Origin: Plazaster borealis
Lineage: Eukaryota; Echinodermata; Asteroidea; Forcipulatida; Labidiasteridae
Direction: 5' to 3'
DNA: 64,000 nt
Assembly: GCA_021014325.1 (NCBI GenBank)
Contig: CM037471.1
Location: 19,116,818-19,180,817, forward strand
Position numbers and translations under genes: made by a program. Shown here one piece after another: positions 1 through 11,800 of the stretch. The stretch's first letter is position 1; each line of letters starts with the position of its first letter. The notes under the pieces are model-generated. The model saw nothing but the letters and a program-made list of their open reading frames with translations, was not told the DNA's origin and made no database searches.

Positions 1-293
1 GACAGCAACTTAGACATGGACAACAACGATAGCAACTCAGACATGGACAATGACAGCAACTCAGACATGGGCAACAATGACAGCAACTTAGACATGGACA
101 ACAACGATAGCAACTCAGACATGGACAATGACAGCAACTCAGACATGGGCAACAATGACAGCAACTCGAACATGAACAACAAAGACAGCAACTGGGACAT
201 GGACAACACAGACAGCAACTTAGACATGGACGACACAGACAGCAACTCAGACATGGACAGCAATGACAGCAACTCAGACATGGACAACAAAGA
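1..293 (+). repeat. Acidic-repeat minisatellite (24/27-bp units)
   Basis: Tandem units of the type GACAGCAACTCAGACATGGA alternate between 24 and 27 bp and run in from the left edge of the window. Both unit lengths are multiples of three, so the + strand stays open as a Met-Asp-Asn-Asp-Ser-Asn-Ser-Asp repeat up to a stop at 328-330. No flanking coding module is recognisable and no upstream exon is visible, so I treat it as an intronic minisatellite. A repetitive exon cannot be excluded. Confidence 0.8.
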
Positions 294-399
294 CATATAT
301 CCCATCCAAAGGACAGAGCAATTATGGTAAAGTATCTTGATCAAGAACACAAGTGCCTCGACCGGGACTTTAACCGCTCGGCTACGACGGCATTCAGGG

Positions 400-528
400 A
401 TGAAGAATATTCTTTGTGTTTTTACCCATACACCGATGTGTGTTAAGCACTGTTTACTCAGTACTTACCCGAGTACTTTGCCAGAGCAGATGTCTTACCA
501 CTAGACCATCGAGCTGTTTGGGGTGATA
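400..528 (-). repeat. tRNA-derived SINE fragment (family B), reverse orientation
   Basis: The segment containing TTTACCCATACACCGATGTG and then ACTCAGTACTTACCCGAGTA is the reverse complement of the SINE at 59143-59309, including part of its tRNA-like head (TCTTACCACTAGACCATCGA). It is a diverged copy. Confidence 0.6.
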
Positions 529-576
529 TCCAAACCCACTGAGTAGATTAATTATTCTCTACTCCCTCTTCCACTC

Positions 577-629
577 GCCTGTGCTGTGCTATTCCCATTT
601 CAACATGGCTGAACTCCAAATACAAGTCC
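577..629 (+). repeat. Isolated fragment of the LINE 5' region
   Basis: This 53-bp stretch matches 1526-1580 inside the LINE open frame almost exactly, with one 2-bp indel and about one substitution. The similarity ends abruptly on both sides. At its right edge it abuts a fragment of a different element. Confidence 0.75.
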
Positions 630-633
630 TATT

Positions 634-672
634 TTGTCAGCTCTACCAATCCTGTTTAATACCTTTAAAAAT
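634..672 (-). repeat. Terminal fragment of a TTAA-type MITE
   Basis: AGCTCTACCAATCCTGTTTA followed by ATACCTTTAA is the reverse complement of the left terminus of the MITE at 31869-32245. Only the terminus is present. Confidence 0.6.
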
Positions 673-1436
673 TGAAATTGTGTAAAGTGCATGTGATCAT
701 GGATAGACACTGGTTTAGAGATTATCAGGAAATTTTAGAAACTACCATTAAACTAAAGTACTCATAAAATTATTTCTTTCCTTTTGTGGAAAAACAATCT
801 GTATTTGGAAAGGTGAATTTGTATTGCATTTTTGTAGTGCTTGAGATAGAAACTAACCTAAATTACATGCTAATTCAGAATTACAAATATTTGTAAAGGT
901 ATCTGATATTTCAGTGAAAGAAAATGTTAACGACCAAGAAAAAATAGGTTGAAAAGTTGATCAACAAAAGAACAGAAAGAAAAAAAAGTTATCTATAAAT
1001 CTACTGTAAGCATGACATGCCACAGTACATTTGCGTAAGAGATGCAGGAATGTACTAAGATGCATTGTTAGAAGAAAACAAATTGTTTGGCATCCCTGTC
1101 TGACTTTCAAAAATGCCCCTGACCTATTCTTTTTTTATAAAGCAATTATTAAATTCAACATTTGGCACTGTAGCGTAATAAATTTACCATTTACATGTCA
1201 GTTGTTGCTGAACCACTGAACCACTTTGCTAATAAAATAGCATGGGGCTCTGCCAGTTGGCCAGCACCGAACTGCCATTTTCTTTCTGTTTTGGTATTCT
1301 GGGTGACTAAAACAGAACTGTTGACAGGGCTCGAAATTAACACTGGACCGCAGGCCCGAGAGCATCGGGCCAGTAAACTCATGATTGGACAAGTCCGGGG
1401 GTGCTGTGTTTTATAATTGAATAATAATACCTCACT
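673..1436. other. Intronic sequence, nothing recognised
   Basis: AT-rich sequence without a convincing exon. The short open frames here have no known motifs. The right part could belong to the 5' end of the LINE that follows, but I cannot place that boundary. Confidence 0.5.
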
Positions 1437-1523
1437 GTGATATTGTTTACATCCACCTGGGCAACACTGACTGATGATGATGCCACCCATTGTGATGCAC
1501 CTTCAAGCCTTTCTTCTCAACAA

Positions 1524-4500
1524 ATGCCTGTGTGCTGTGCTATACCCATTTCAACATGGCTGAACTCCAAATACAAGTCCAGAACTCAGAATCACAGTAA
1601 GTTTGGGAATGCCCCAGTGAGCTACTACCCCAACTCTGTTGCAACTTTCAATTTCCTGTATGTCTGTGGTGACATTGAGAGCAATCCTGGTCCTGTCAAG
1701 GATCCTTGTGGCAGATGCAGCAGACCTGTGAAAAGAAACCAACGATCCCTTCTATGTGAAGACTGCCTGAGTTATTGGCATCAGAAAGGCATCCCTGACA
1801 TGTCTATCCAGCTGTACACTGATCTCATATCCAGCACACTTGATTGGTTCTGTCCGGATTGCACCCATGATAACTTACCATTTGCTTCATGCAGTGATAC
1901 TTCATTCCATGAAGTTTTCAGTGATCCTGCTGGTTTCTTCAATGAAACCTCATCTACAAACTCAGACCCACCTGCCAACTTGCCATTCACAAATTTACCC
2001 CAAAATACAATATCTGGCTTACTCTTAAATGCCCGAAGTATCCGCAGTAAGCAGAAAGACCTTCAATCATTCCTGGAACTTCATCCTTTGGACATTGTTC
2101 TTATCACAGAAACTTGGATGTCAATTGATGACACAGACTTTCTCGCAAGTCTGCCAAACTATTCTACTATCCGCCGTGATCGTAACAGTCGTGGTGGTGG
2201 TATAATGGCAGTTGTCAATGACTCTTTATTACCTACTGATCTTGATCAACTCAACGCTGATATTGACATTAAATTAACTTGGATGTCCTTGACCCTCAAG
2301 CGCTCAAAATGGTTGGTTGGCATCGTTTACCGACCACCAAACTCCAACATGACTTTCTTTGATAATCTGCAAACTTCATTTGACTCTGCACAGCAACATT
2401 TCCCTAACTATGAAGGAGTGATTGTCCTTGTTGATTTCAACATTAACTGGAATGTGGAGTCCTCATCACTTTCCCATCTTCAAGAGATAACCAACTCCAT
2501 TGGACTCACACAGTTAGTTAGAGATGTCACGCGTCCATCTAGCAACTCAACTTCAGCTGGGTCAACCATCGACCTCCTTTTCACGAATCGGCCAGAAAAG
2601 TTCTGTACTGTGGAAACCACTGCCAACCCCGTCAGTAGTGACCACCATGCAGTGTTTTTTACCTTCAGTGCAAACAAAGCACCCCCTCAACCCCAAGTTC
2701 TGCGTTCATTCCTCCAATACAATAAAGCGAACTTTCAACATATGGAGATGCTCTTACATCTTGCCCCATGCTCAACCTTCTTAGATGACAATAATCCTGA
2801 GGCATCATGGGAAGGATTCATGGATATTCTAGATGCAGCGATTCGGGACTGTATTCCTAGAAATAAAAGCCGACATAGAATTTCTCCCTGGATCTCGACC
2901 GAACTCAAAAAGCTCATCCAACTAAAACACAAGTTGTTTCTCAAAGCCAAACAATCCGGTACAACTTCAGCATGGCATCATTACAAAGTGACTCGCAACA
3001 AGGTTAAAAACATCTCTAAATCTGCATATTGGAAACATGTCAATGATTTGTTTGCTGTGGCAGACAATAAGCGCATTTTTTGGTGTTTTGTGCGAGATCA
3101 GAAGAAATCTCAATGCCCGCCTGCCTTCCAGACACCAGACAAACTGATACACAAACCTACTGATATTTGCCAAGCCTTCAATGGTTTCTTCACATCAGTT
3201 CACTCTCCTCCCAATCCATCTTCAGCTACTCCTCCGCCATGTTCCCTTCCGATCCCTGCTCTACCTCCAGTCACAATAACTCTAGGATGGCTTCAGAAAG
3301 CCTTGCTTTCCCTCAATACTCATTAGGCACCCGGCCCGGATGGTATTTCACCAAAATTACTTCGCGCTACTGCATCTTCCCTTGCTCCTCCACTTTTACG
3401 AGTGATGAATTCTTCTCTGGCTACTGGATCACTCCCTATGGACTGGAAACTATCCCAAATCACACCTGTATTCAAGTCTGGCAAACGCACTGACATCAAA
3501 AATTATCGACCTGTTGCACTAACTTCTATTGTCTGTAAGATTTTAGAAAGGGCTGTGGCTGATGGTATTAACGATCATGTGTCCTCACTTTGCCTTGGAA
3601 ACCCCCAGCAGCATGGCTTTACTGCACAGAAATCTTGCGTCACTCAACTCACCAATGCTATCCACGACTGGGCAAGCATCCTCGACAAACCATCCCCGCC
3701 CCGAATTGACTTAATTTTCTTGGACTTCAGTAAGGCCTTTGATGTTATGTCACACCACATTCTGCTCGATAAACTTGCCTTACATTACAACATTCGCGGC
3801 CAAACCTGGGCATGGCTTAAAGCTTTCTTAATTGGACGAAAGCAGCGTGTTGTGTATCGCGGTTGTTTTTCTGAATGGGAACCAGTTACATCCGGAGTCC
3901 CCCAGGGTAGTGTTCTCGGCCCCCTGCTTTTCAACCTATTCATCAATGACATTTCACATAATCTTAAAACAAAGTTTTTGCTTTTTGCGGATGACAGTCT
4001 GATCTATCAACCCATCCGGTCTCCTCATGATGAACACAACCTGCAATCAGACCTCACTGAACTTGGTCACTGGAATGACTTGAATGGAATGCAGCTCAAC
4101 ATCCGAAAGACCAAGGTCATGCACATGACAAGAGCCAAAAAACCAGCAGTGCTTCCTAACTACATCCTCCATGATACCCCTCTCACTGTCACATCATCAT
4201 ACAAATATCTTGGAGTAACACTGAATGACACTTTGACTTGGAACGACCATGTCAATGCTGTTGTTTCTAAAGCTAACAGAACATTAGGCTTCATTTGGCA
4301 TGTAGCAGGTGGAACATCTACCAAAGCCCTGACATCACTCTACCAGTCCCTTATGTTGCCAGTCTTGGAATATGGGCTACCTGCCTGGAACCCTTACACC
4401 TCTACTGCCAGCGCAAAGTTAGAGAAAATTCAAAGGAGAGCCAGCAGGATGTGCCTCAAACAACGTAGAGGAACCATGTCTTACGAGGACAGACTGCACA

Positions 4501-4802
4501 AATTAAACTGGATAACTCTGGACTCCAGAAGACGTAAACACACTGTTTCTTTTTCTACAAAATGTCTGTTCCGTTTAATAGACTGTCACTCAGTTCGCGA
4601 CAACATAGCAGTCAACACTCGTCACCCCAATACCTTAACCTTTCATCACCACTATGCCAGAACTCTAGCCCTCAAGAACACTGCTTCCCATTCCTTTCCA
4701 CGTATCTGGAGCACTCTGCCTTCCCACATAAAGGATGCTTTAACTCTTGACTCTTTTAAATGTTTTAACAGAAGTTTATCTGCTCATTTTCATAATATAT
4801 AA
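1524..4802 (+). pseudogene. LINE polyprotein (2A, PHD-like, APE endonuclease, reverse transcriptase) with an in-frame stop
   Basis: From the ATG at 1524 the frame runs to TAA at 4800-4802, broken only by TAG at 3324-3326. The TAG falls just before the PGPDG motif that opens the reverse transcriptase. A 2A-like GDIESNPGP lies at 1668-1694. A PHD-like finger (1707-1862) has CGRC, LCEDC, a YWH and WFCPDC, but a glycine sits where the cysteine after the histidine is expected. The endonuclease shows NARS, ITETW, YRPP, DFN (preceded by Val rather than the usual Gly) and SDHH. The reverse transcriptase shows FLDFSKAFD, GVPQGSVLGP and the catalytic FADD at 3984-3995. The stop and the altered zinc ligand point to an inactive copy. 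Confidence 0.85.
1668..1694 (+). other. 2A-like translational recoding motif
   Basis: The codons give G-D-I-E-S-N-P-G-P, a full match to the D-x-E-x-N-P-G-P consensus of 2A/StopGo peptides. It lies 48 codons after the ATG at 1524, just ahead of the PHD-like finger. In the family such motifs make the ribosome skip the Gly-Pro bond. Activity in this copy is inference. Confidence 0.8.
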
Positions 4803-5741
4803 ATTTGTGACTGACTGCATGATTGTATTGCTGGAGACATTCCATCCATTGTTTATCCATTTATTGTCCAATTTATCTTACTGTTTGTTGCGGATTTATT
4901 TTCCCCTGTTTTTTTCTTTTTTCTTGTTTTTGTTTGGATTATTTTATTAATAATTTATTTACACTTGTTTGTTTATTGGAATTTTCAATTTTCATTTATT
5001 CTGATTTTCAAATGTTGATTGTTGTTGACTGCCTATTCTAGCCACTTGCCATTTTGATTATATTGTTTATCATATTTTATTTAATTAACCTACCCTTTTT
5101 TAATTGTTATTTTATATATTTTTTTTCTTAAATTTATTTATTTATTTTATTTTAACAATTTTGATAATACATATTGTTTTGCTAGTTTTCCTGATTCTGT
5201 TTACTTGTAGTATAATACTGTATTTTTGTGAACGTTATTGTCTTGATGATCTTGGCCGAATAAATAATAATAATAATAATAATCTTTATTTTATTGGTGT
5301 TCAAATGTTGACTTCAAATCTGGTGTGTCTCTTTTAACTCTGTTGAGCATCGAAATATACTTACCAATATCATCAGACATTCAGTGACTGTTCAAAACAA
5401 AATGTAGTGTATTTATTAAACTGTGTCAAATTCTTTTCTCATTTTGGTTTGGGTCTTGTAAAAGAAACTCTTGTCTAGTTTAGATAAGAGCCCTGCGGTC
5501 TTGTGGATTTCCCCCCAAATCCTGAGCCCTGGTTGAGTGTTTTTATGATAACCTTTCAAACTCCTAACAATCCATCTGGATTTCATCCTTCTCTTATTCT
5601 TCAAGGGAACAGTTTCCTCAAAACGCTTTCTTAGTTTGTCAAATTTTCTTACAATGTATATTTATGAAGGCGTGGTTTTACACTTGTGTCCAAGGAGGAA
5701 AGAAGACGTTTACAATCATTTCTCTGCGTCTTATTCCACAG

Positions 5742-5882
5742 AGTTAATGCCTTGTCGTCTGAACTATGAGAGATGTCCAAGCACTGCAGGTCACATCAAT
5801 AATGTCTGTATTCCTCCTGAGTGGCGATGTGATGGAGATAATGACTGCGGAGATAACTCTGACGAAGATGTAAACTACTGCC
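5742..5882 (+). CDS. LRP1: Exon w1: LDLa repeat
   Basis: Phase 1-1 exon with acceptor TTATTCCACAG and donor C|GTAAGT. It encodes one class A repeat with all six cysteines and an intact calcium box, [16 protein letters not shown]. The loop between the second and third cysteines is longer than usual ([12 protein letters not shown]). First coding exon visible in the window. Confidence 0.93.
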
Positions 5883-8800
5883 GTAAGTAGCCGTCTCATT
5901 TGATGATGTTCACGTGATATATGCTACCTTAATTTGTACACATCATTATAATTAAGTTTATCCGTCACGTACCTTTTAATGCTTTTTAAAACCCTGACAG
6001 ACTGGGCACTTTTGCTAGCATGTGGCCTCAATCCTCCCATGATATCCTCTGTTCCTGTGTCACTCCACACCAAATTGGTTGGACCTGGATAAGATTGGAA
6101 TGCCTGATCTTGTGATAAGCAATGATTATTTGGACCTACCAACCCCAGTCCTTCTGAATACTTCACTTTGGCAATTGGATACAGAGGGATTTGGGCTTGT
6201 AAGGGTTTTGTACTCTCAAAATTGTTCCTTTCAATGTTATGTTGGTTGTTGTTGAAGATGCACAACTTCACTGGAGAATTATCCATCTCGTTTGACATCC
6301 GCTCCGTGTATACGCAGATGAGGGCGCCCTTCAAGGCACTTGCTCAGAGCCGTATATTGAGAGAGTTGCGACAACTTGCGATTACAAGCCATTTTGTCTC
6401 CAAAAAATGCATTGGCGAATACAGGGTGCCAGACTAGTCTGCCCATTGGGTTGTGCTGCATTTGGGAACAAAATGGCGTCCAGCAACCACGTGACCGGAG
6501 AAAGCTGGTCCCTCCATGTCGCAACTCTCTCAATACACAGCTCTGCACTTGCTGATGGAGCTTTTATTAGATTGGGCTGTAAATCTCCAATGGTTAAATT
6601 TTGCCGCAGTTACTGGTTTTTATTTATGTTTTCTCAAGGTAACAAATGGCTTTATAGCTTAATCATACAAAAACACATAAATTCGCAGGTTCATTTTGAG
6701 TACTTTAGACTATTTTCTGCTCTTTATCTTTTCCTTTGTTTTCCAGTGTTGGGTGTAGCCCCCTCATGTTTCCTCATTGTTTTATGCTGTCTTTTCTTTT
6801 CAATGTCGTTTCCAAAATTTAAAGTGGCCTTTTCCCCCTCTTTTCCACAGGAGATACCCTTTGCCCTTCATCTATGGTAAAATGTAACGATAGTTTTAGA
6901 TGTATCTCAGGCTCGTCTTACTGTGATGGAGTAAGGAATTGTCAGGATGGATCAGATGAACCCCCAGAATGCTGTAAGTTACAATGTATATGTTGAAAGG
7001 AAAATAAATTGCAGCGCTTGAATGACTAACTAATAAGAAATATCTGCATTACAAGCTTTCATAGCAACAACAACTGCATCGGAGGCAATGAAGAAAAACA
7101 ACTTCAACCAAGGTTTATGTACAGTCCAGCCGCAGACAAAAAAAACAAAACTCCAGTGGTACGTTGGGTGGGATTCAACCATAGCTCTGAGTCTTGCTGA
7201 AACTCCAGTGGTCCTGTTGACTGAGATTCAAGCATAGCTCTGAGTCTTTCTGAAACTCCAGTGGTACGTTGAGTGAGATTCAACCATAGCTCTGAGTCTT
7301 GCTGAAACTCCAGTGGTACGTTGAGTGAGACTCAAGCATAGCTCTGAGTCTTGCTGAAACTCCAGTTATATTTTGAGTGAGATTCAAGCATAGCTCTGAG
7401 TCTTGCTGAAACTCCAGTAGTCCTGTTGACTGAGATTCAACTATAGCTCTGAGTCTTGCAGAAACTCCAGTGGTACGTTGAGTGAGATTCAAGCATAGCT
7501 CTGAGTCTTGCTGAAACTCCAGTGGTTCTGTTGACTGAGATTCAATCATAGCTCTGAGTCTTGCTGAAACTCCACTGGTACGTTGAGTGAGATTCAAGCA
7601 TAGCTCTGAGTCTTGCAGAAACTCCAGTGGTACGTTGAGTGAGATTCAACCATAGCTCTGAGTCTTGCTGAAACTCTAGTGGTACGTTCAGTGAGATTCA
7701 AGCATAGCTCTGAGTCTTGCTGAAACTCCAGTGGTACGTTCAGTGAGATTCATGCATAGCTCTGAGTCTTGCTGAAACTCCACTGGTACGAGTTTCAGCA
7801 AGACTCAGAAAGCACTGGTTACAAAGTGTGATACATCAATGATCAATATATCTTTGTTTTCGCAGTAACGATGAGCTTTACTTGCACAACGGATCATTTC
7901 AAATGTGCCAACGGTCTACGATGTATTCCCAATCAATGGCTGTGTGACAGAGAAGACGATTGTGGGGATAATTCTGATGAAGATGATGCAGTACTCAGCT
8001 GCAGTGAGTATCTTTCCGTCATGTTCCCTATATTCACAATTCCAATGACGGCGGTAAGTTCATTTTATACAAAGGACTCCAGACTAATAGTCCTTTGGCC
8101 TGAGTGTTATAACATGGATTGGAATTGACCATATTTTTGACCGCATGAGGGCGCTTTCTTCAGGGAATGTCTTGCATCACAATTACAGTTTCATCTTATT
8201 TTAATTGCCTGTATGTAGTTTTCATATTAATCACAAAAATTGGTCCACAAAGGCCCTCACACGGTCAAAAATACGGCGATATCTTATGAGATATCTGCAC
8301 ATAAAATCTTAAGACAGTTATTGTGCAGCCAGCTTTTTGTCTAGAGATAGTAATACTGATCATTGAGGTAGAAAATAAAAGTTGTTAAGGGGTAAATGCT
8401 ATTTCTCTTCCTGCTTTGAGTTTGGTTGTATTTATTTAAATAAGCAAACAAGAAACCAGGGTGACTCCCAATAGTTTATCTAGTGCCCCATAGGGAAATA
8501 TTGTAGCTATTTGAAAATTTGATGACAGATAAATTTTGCAAAAGAAAACCATAGTTTTTTCAAACAATATAGGACATTTCCTTTACTAGAATACTTCACA
8601 AGGGAGAACCTTGAGGTTTGGATGTGGCATATTCAGTGAGTAGTCAAATGAGTATTCCATTGGTATGATACTTAAAGGTAGGGTCATTGACCTTTATCAC
8701 ACTGCCGCCATCTTGGTCATGTTCCCTGTATCCAATAATAGTAATGAATGCTAATATTCATTGTACAAAAAGGAACCAGACTATTTTTCCATTCCAGCCT

Positions 8801-11800
8801 AAGCAAGATGGCCGCACCGTGATAAAGGTCTATAGTTTGGTGTTTGTCAAGATAATGCTTATGCATAGGCAAATTATAAAGAAAAATACAACAGAAGTCA
8901 CATGTGAACGTTTCAGCTGAATACAGTGTCTACAGCGACAAACTGACGCTGTATTTTCAGTGACAGCGGGTACCAACCACATCTCTGTCCACAGCATTTG
9001 CGAACGGACACCAACCCTCAGAAATCTGAGAAATGATTCATGCATGAATCGTTTCTCAGATTGAAATGTTTTTGGGTGAAAAATTATCCAATCCAAACCA
9101 TATTACTTTGAAGGGAATCCTTTCTATATAAAAAAATGTGTACTATCAACAGCTTAGGTGCTTCTCACCAAGTAAGTTTTTTAAGCTAAAGGGAGTCAAA
9201 CAATCGACCCAATACACCCGGCAACATCATCACAATAATCTTTTGAGCCATTTTGGGGGTCAATGTCCCCGTGTGTAGTGAGCTTTTTTTTAAGGCAACG
9301 CAGCATTTACACCATAATTTCTACGTGCAGTGTGACTCCCAAAATGGTGAGCGTGGCAGACACTAGCCGCGTGTGACGTTGGTGCAAGGAGTTAATGCAA
9401 TGCAATGGTTTATTAACAGGTACCCATATGTGTAGCAGTGAGTACTTTACATGTCTTCAGAATCGTCCTGGATTCAGTAGGTGCGTCCCTCAAGATCTCG
9501 TATGTGATGGAACTAGCCACTGTGAATTCGCTGAGGATGAAGACCCTGCACTTTGTGGTCAGTTTGGGCTTGGTTATTCTATTTATATTTTACGCATGAG
9601 TTTTGTTTAAAGCACGCGGCCAAAAGTACCTTACTACTGATGGGTCACAGTTTGTGGACCACTCTGCAGAAGAATGGGAAAACCATTGTGTCTCTGCTCA
9701 ACTGTCGGAAATGCAGTACCGCGTTGCAACACTTAAGCAATGCAGTAAACAAACCGTGACATCATCAGTACAGTATATCGTCAAATACCAGTAGCCCGTA
9801 CTTTGTGTGACCCGACATATACATATACATCAAATAAGCCTGTAAGTGCTTCAGCTCAATCGGTCAGCCAAGTCACTGTTTTCAAACATCAGGTTTTGGA
9901 CTTGCGAGATCAGAGCTAATTGTTGTACTCATTTTCTCAAAAACGATAGCATTTTAGGCAAAAATATTTCATGAGAAGTTTTCCAACACTTTTTTACCAT
10001 GTAAGTTATGTGCAAATCTGTGAAGATTTCTACATTTATTTGTATTCTTATCAATGTTGTGCACACCCTTTATTTTGATCTGTCACATGGCTTTTTTTCG
10101 CCTTTGAGAAAGACTCTGCTTAGAGTCGTAACATGAGGCCATTAACAACAATTGTTTGCTTTCATACCAAAGGTTCTTTTGGCTGGTAAGCAGTTGGCAA
10201 CAGCTAAGTCTATTTTCTTAAATAGTTTTTTCTTCGTTCAACCCCAAATTATAGTTTATTCATTTAATGAATTAGATCATGGTTTACAATCAGCCATTGT
10301 TTTCATCGCTACTAAAAGAAAAGTGCACTGAGCGTAAAACTAGTCCTTGACTAGACCTCTCGCATAGGCCGCCATCGCTGAAGTAAAACAATGGAAATGT
10401 GCATGTGACATGCGTGTATGCGCAACTCTCAGCCAATGATAGGTCTTCACTGACCGCAGTGAGGGCGCTGTTTGCGAGGGGTCTATGCATGGGGGCTATT
10501 TTGTTTGAATAGGAGCTACCTTACCAAGGAAACTACTGTTTGAAAATTTGAGTCTTTGGAATACCTCCAAGGTACACTCATTGGGTAGATCAATGGCCTG
10601 ATAACGGTCTCCTTCTTATTCCAGACATAACCAAGATAACTTTGAAATCATTTTTTTGCAAGCCATTTTTGTTGTTTATGTTCACCAGGTACCCGTCAAC
10701 CATGCCAGTTTTATGAATACCAGTGTCTGAATTATCTGTGTGTACCTTACTGGTACCAGTGCGATCATGACAATGATTGCGGAGATGGAAGTGACGAAGG
10801 ATCCCTTTGTGGTAATTTGATTATAGCATTTTCTTATTGGTTATTAATGGATTGATAATCAAGGGAAATCCATGCCACGACTCAGTTTCTTTGATCTCCG
10901 TACAACTCCCAGAAGATTCAGGTGATGTCATTCTTTAGATGCAGGGAAGACCAAGTCTGGCTAACCATTTTCTTCAACATTATTATAGCCCAGAAAGATT
11001 GGGGGTTTCTTCCTTTAGACCTAGGGAAGACGCAGACTCACTTCCCAGAAAGTTAAGGGTTTCTTCCTTAAGATCTAGGGAAGACACAGACCCTCCAAGA
11101 AGGTTCAGGGGTTTTCATCCTTGAGACCTACGGAAGAAACAGACTATCTTCCCAGAAGGTTCAGGGGTTTCTTCCTTAAGACCTAGGGAAGACACAAGCC
11201 ACTTCCCATAAGATGGAGGGGTTTTCATTCTTAAGATCTAGGGAAGACACAAACCACTTCCCAGAAGGTTCTGGGTTTCTTCCTTAAGAGACACAAACCA
11301 CTTCCCAGAAGATGGAGGGGTTTTCATCCTTAAGACCTAGGGAAGACACAAACCACTTCCCGGAAGGTTCAGAGATTTTTTCCTTGAGACCTGGGAAGAA
11401 ACAGACCACTTCCCAGAAGGTGGAGGGGTTTTCGTCCTTTAGATCTAGGGAAGATACAAGCCACTTCCCAGAAGGTTCAGGGGTTTCTTCCTTATGATTT
11501 AGGGAAGACAGAGAACTCTTTCCAGAAGGTTCAGGGGTTTTCATCCTTAAGATCTAGGGAAGACACAAACCACTTCCCAGAAGGTTCAGGGGTTTCTTCC
11601 TTAAGATTAAGGGAAGACAGAGACCACTTCCCAGAAGGTGGAGGGGTTTTCATCCTTAAGATCTAGGGAAAACACAGACTCACTACCCAGAAGGTTCAGG
11701 GGTTTCTTTCTTAAGATTTAGGGAAGACAGAGAACACTTCCCAGAAGGTGGAGGGGTTTTCATCCTTAAGATCTAGGGAAAACACAGACTCACTACCCAG

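Larger units (their letters stand above)
1437..5284 (+). mobile_element. CR1/L2-like APE-type non-LTR retrotransposon (LINE) with 2A-like motif
   Basis: A nearly full-length LINE in the same orientation as the host gene, lying in its intron upstream of the first visible exon. One long frame carries, in order, a 2A-like motif, a PHD-like zinc finger, an APE-type endonuclease and a reverse transcriptase. An AT-rich 3' UTR follows and ends in an AATAAA-containing (AAT)n tail at 5260-5284, as is usual for CR1/L2-type elements. The 5' boundary is uncertain because no target duplication was found. Confidence 0.85.

Noticed and set aside
1316..1365. A second 2A-like peptide (GLEINTGP) upstream of the LINE frame
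   Set aside because: It lacks the NPGP core and lies in a short, different open frame. Chance resemblance.
1437..5284. Endogenous virus
   Set aside because: APE endonuclease plus CR1-type reverse transcriptase, no LTR, gag, protease or envelope. A LINE.
7280..7597. Repetitive minus-strand protein in the 52-bp array
   Set aside because: Low-complexity translation of a minisatellite without coding support.
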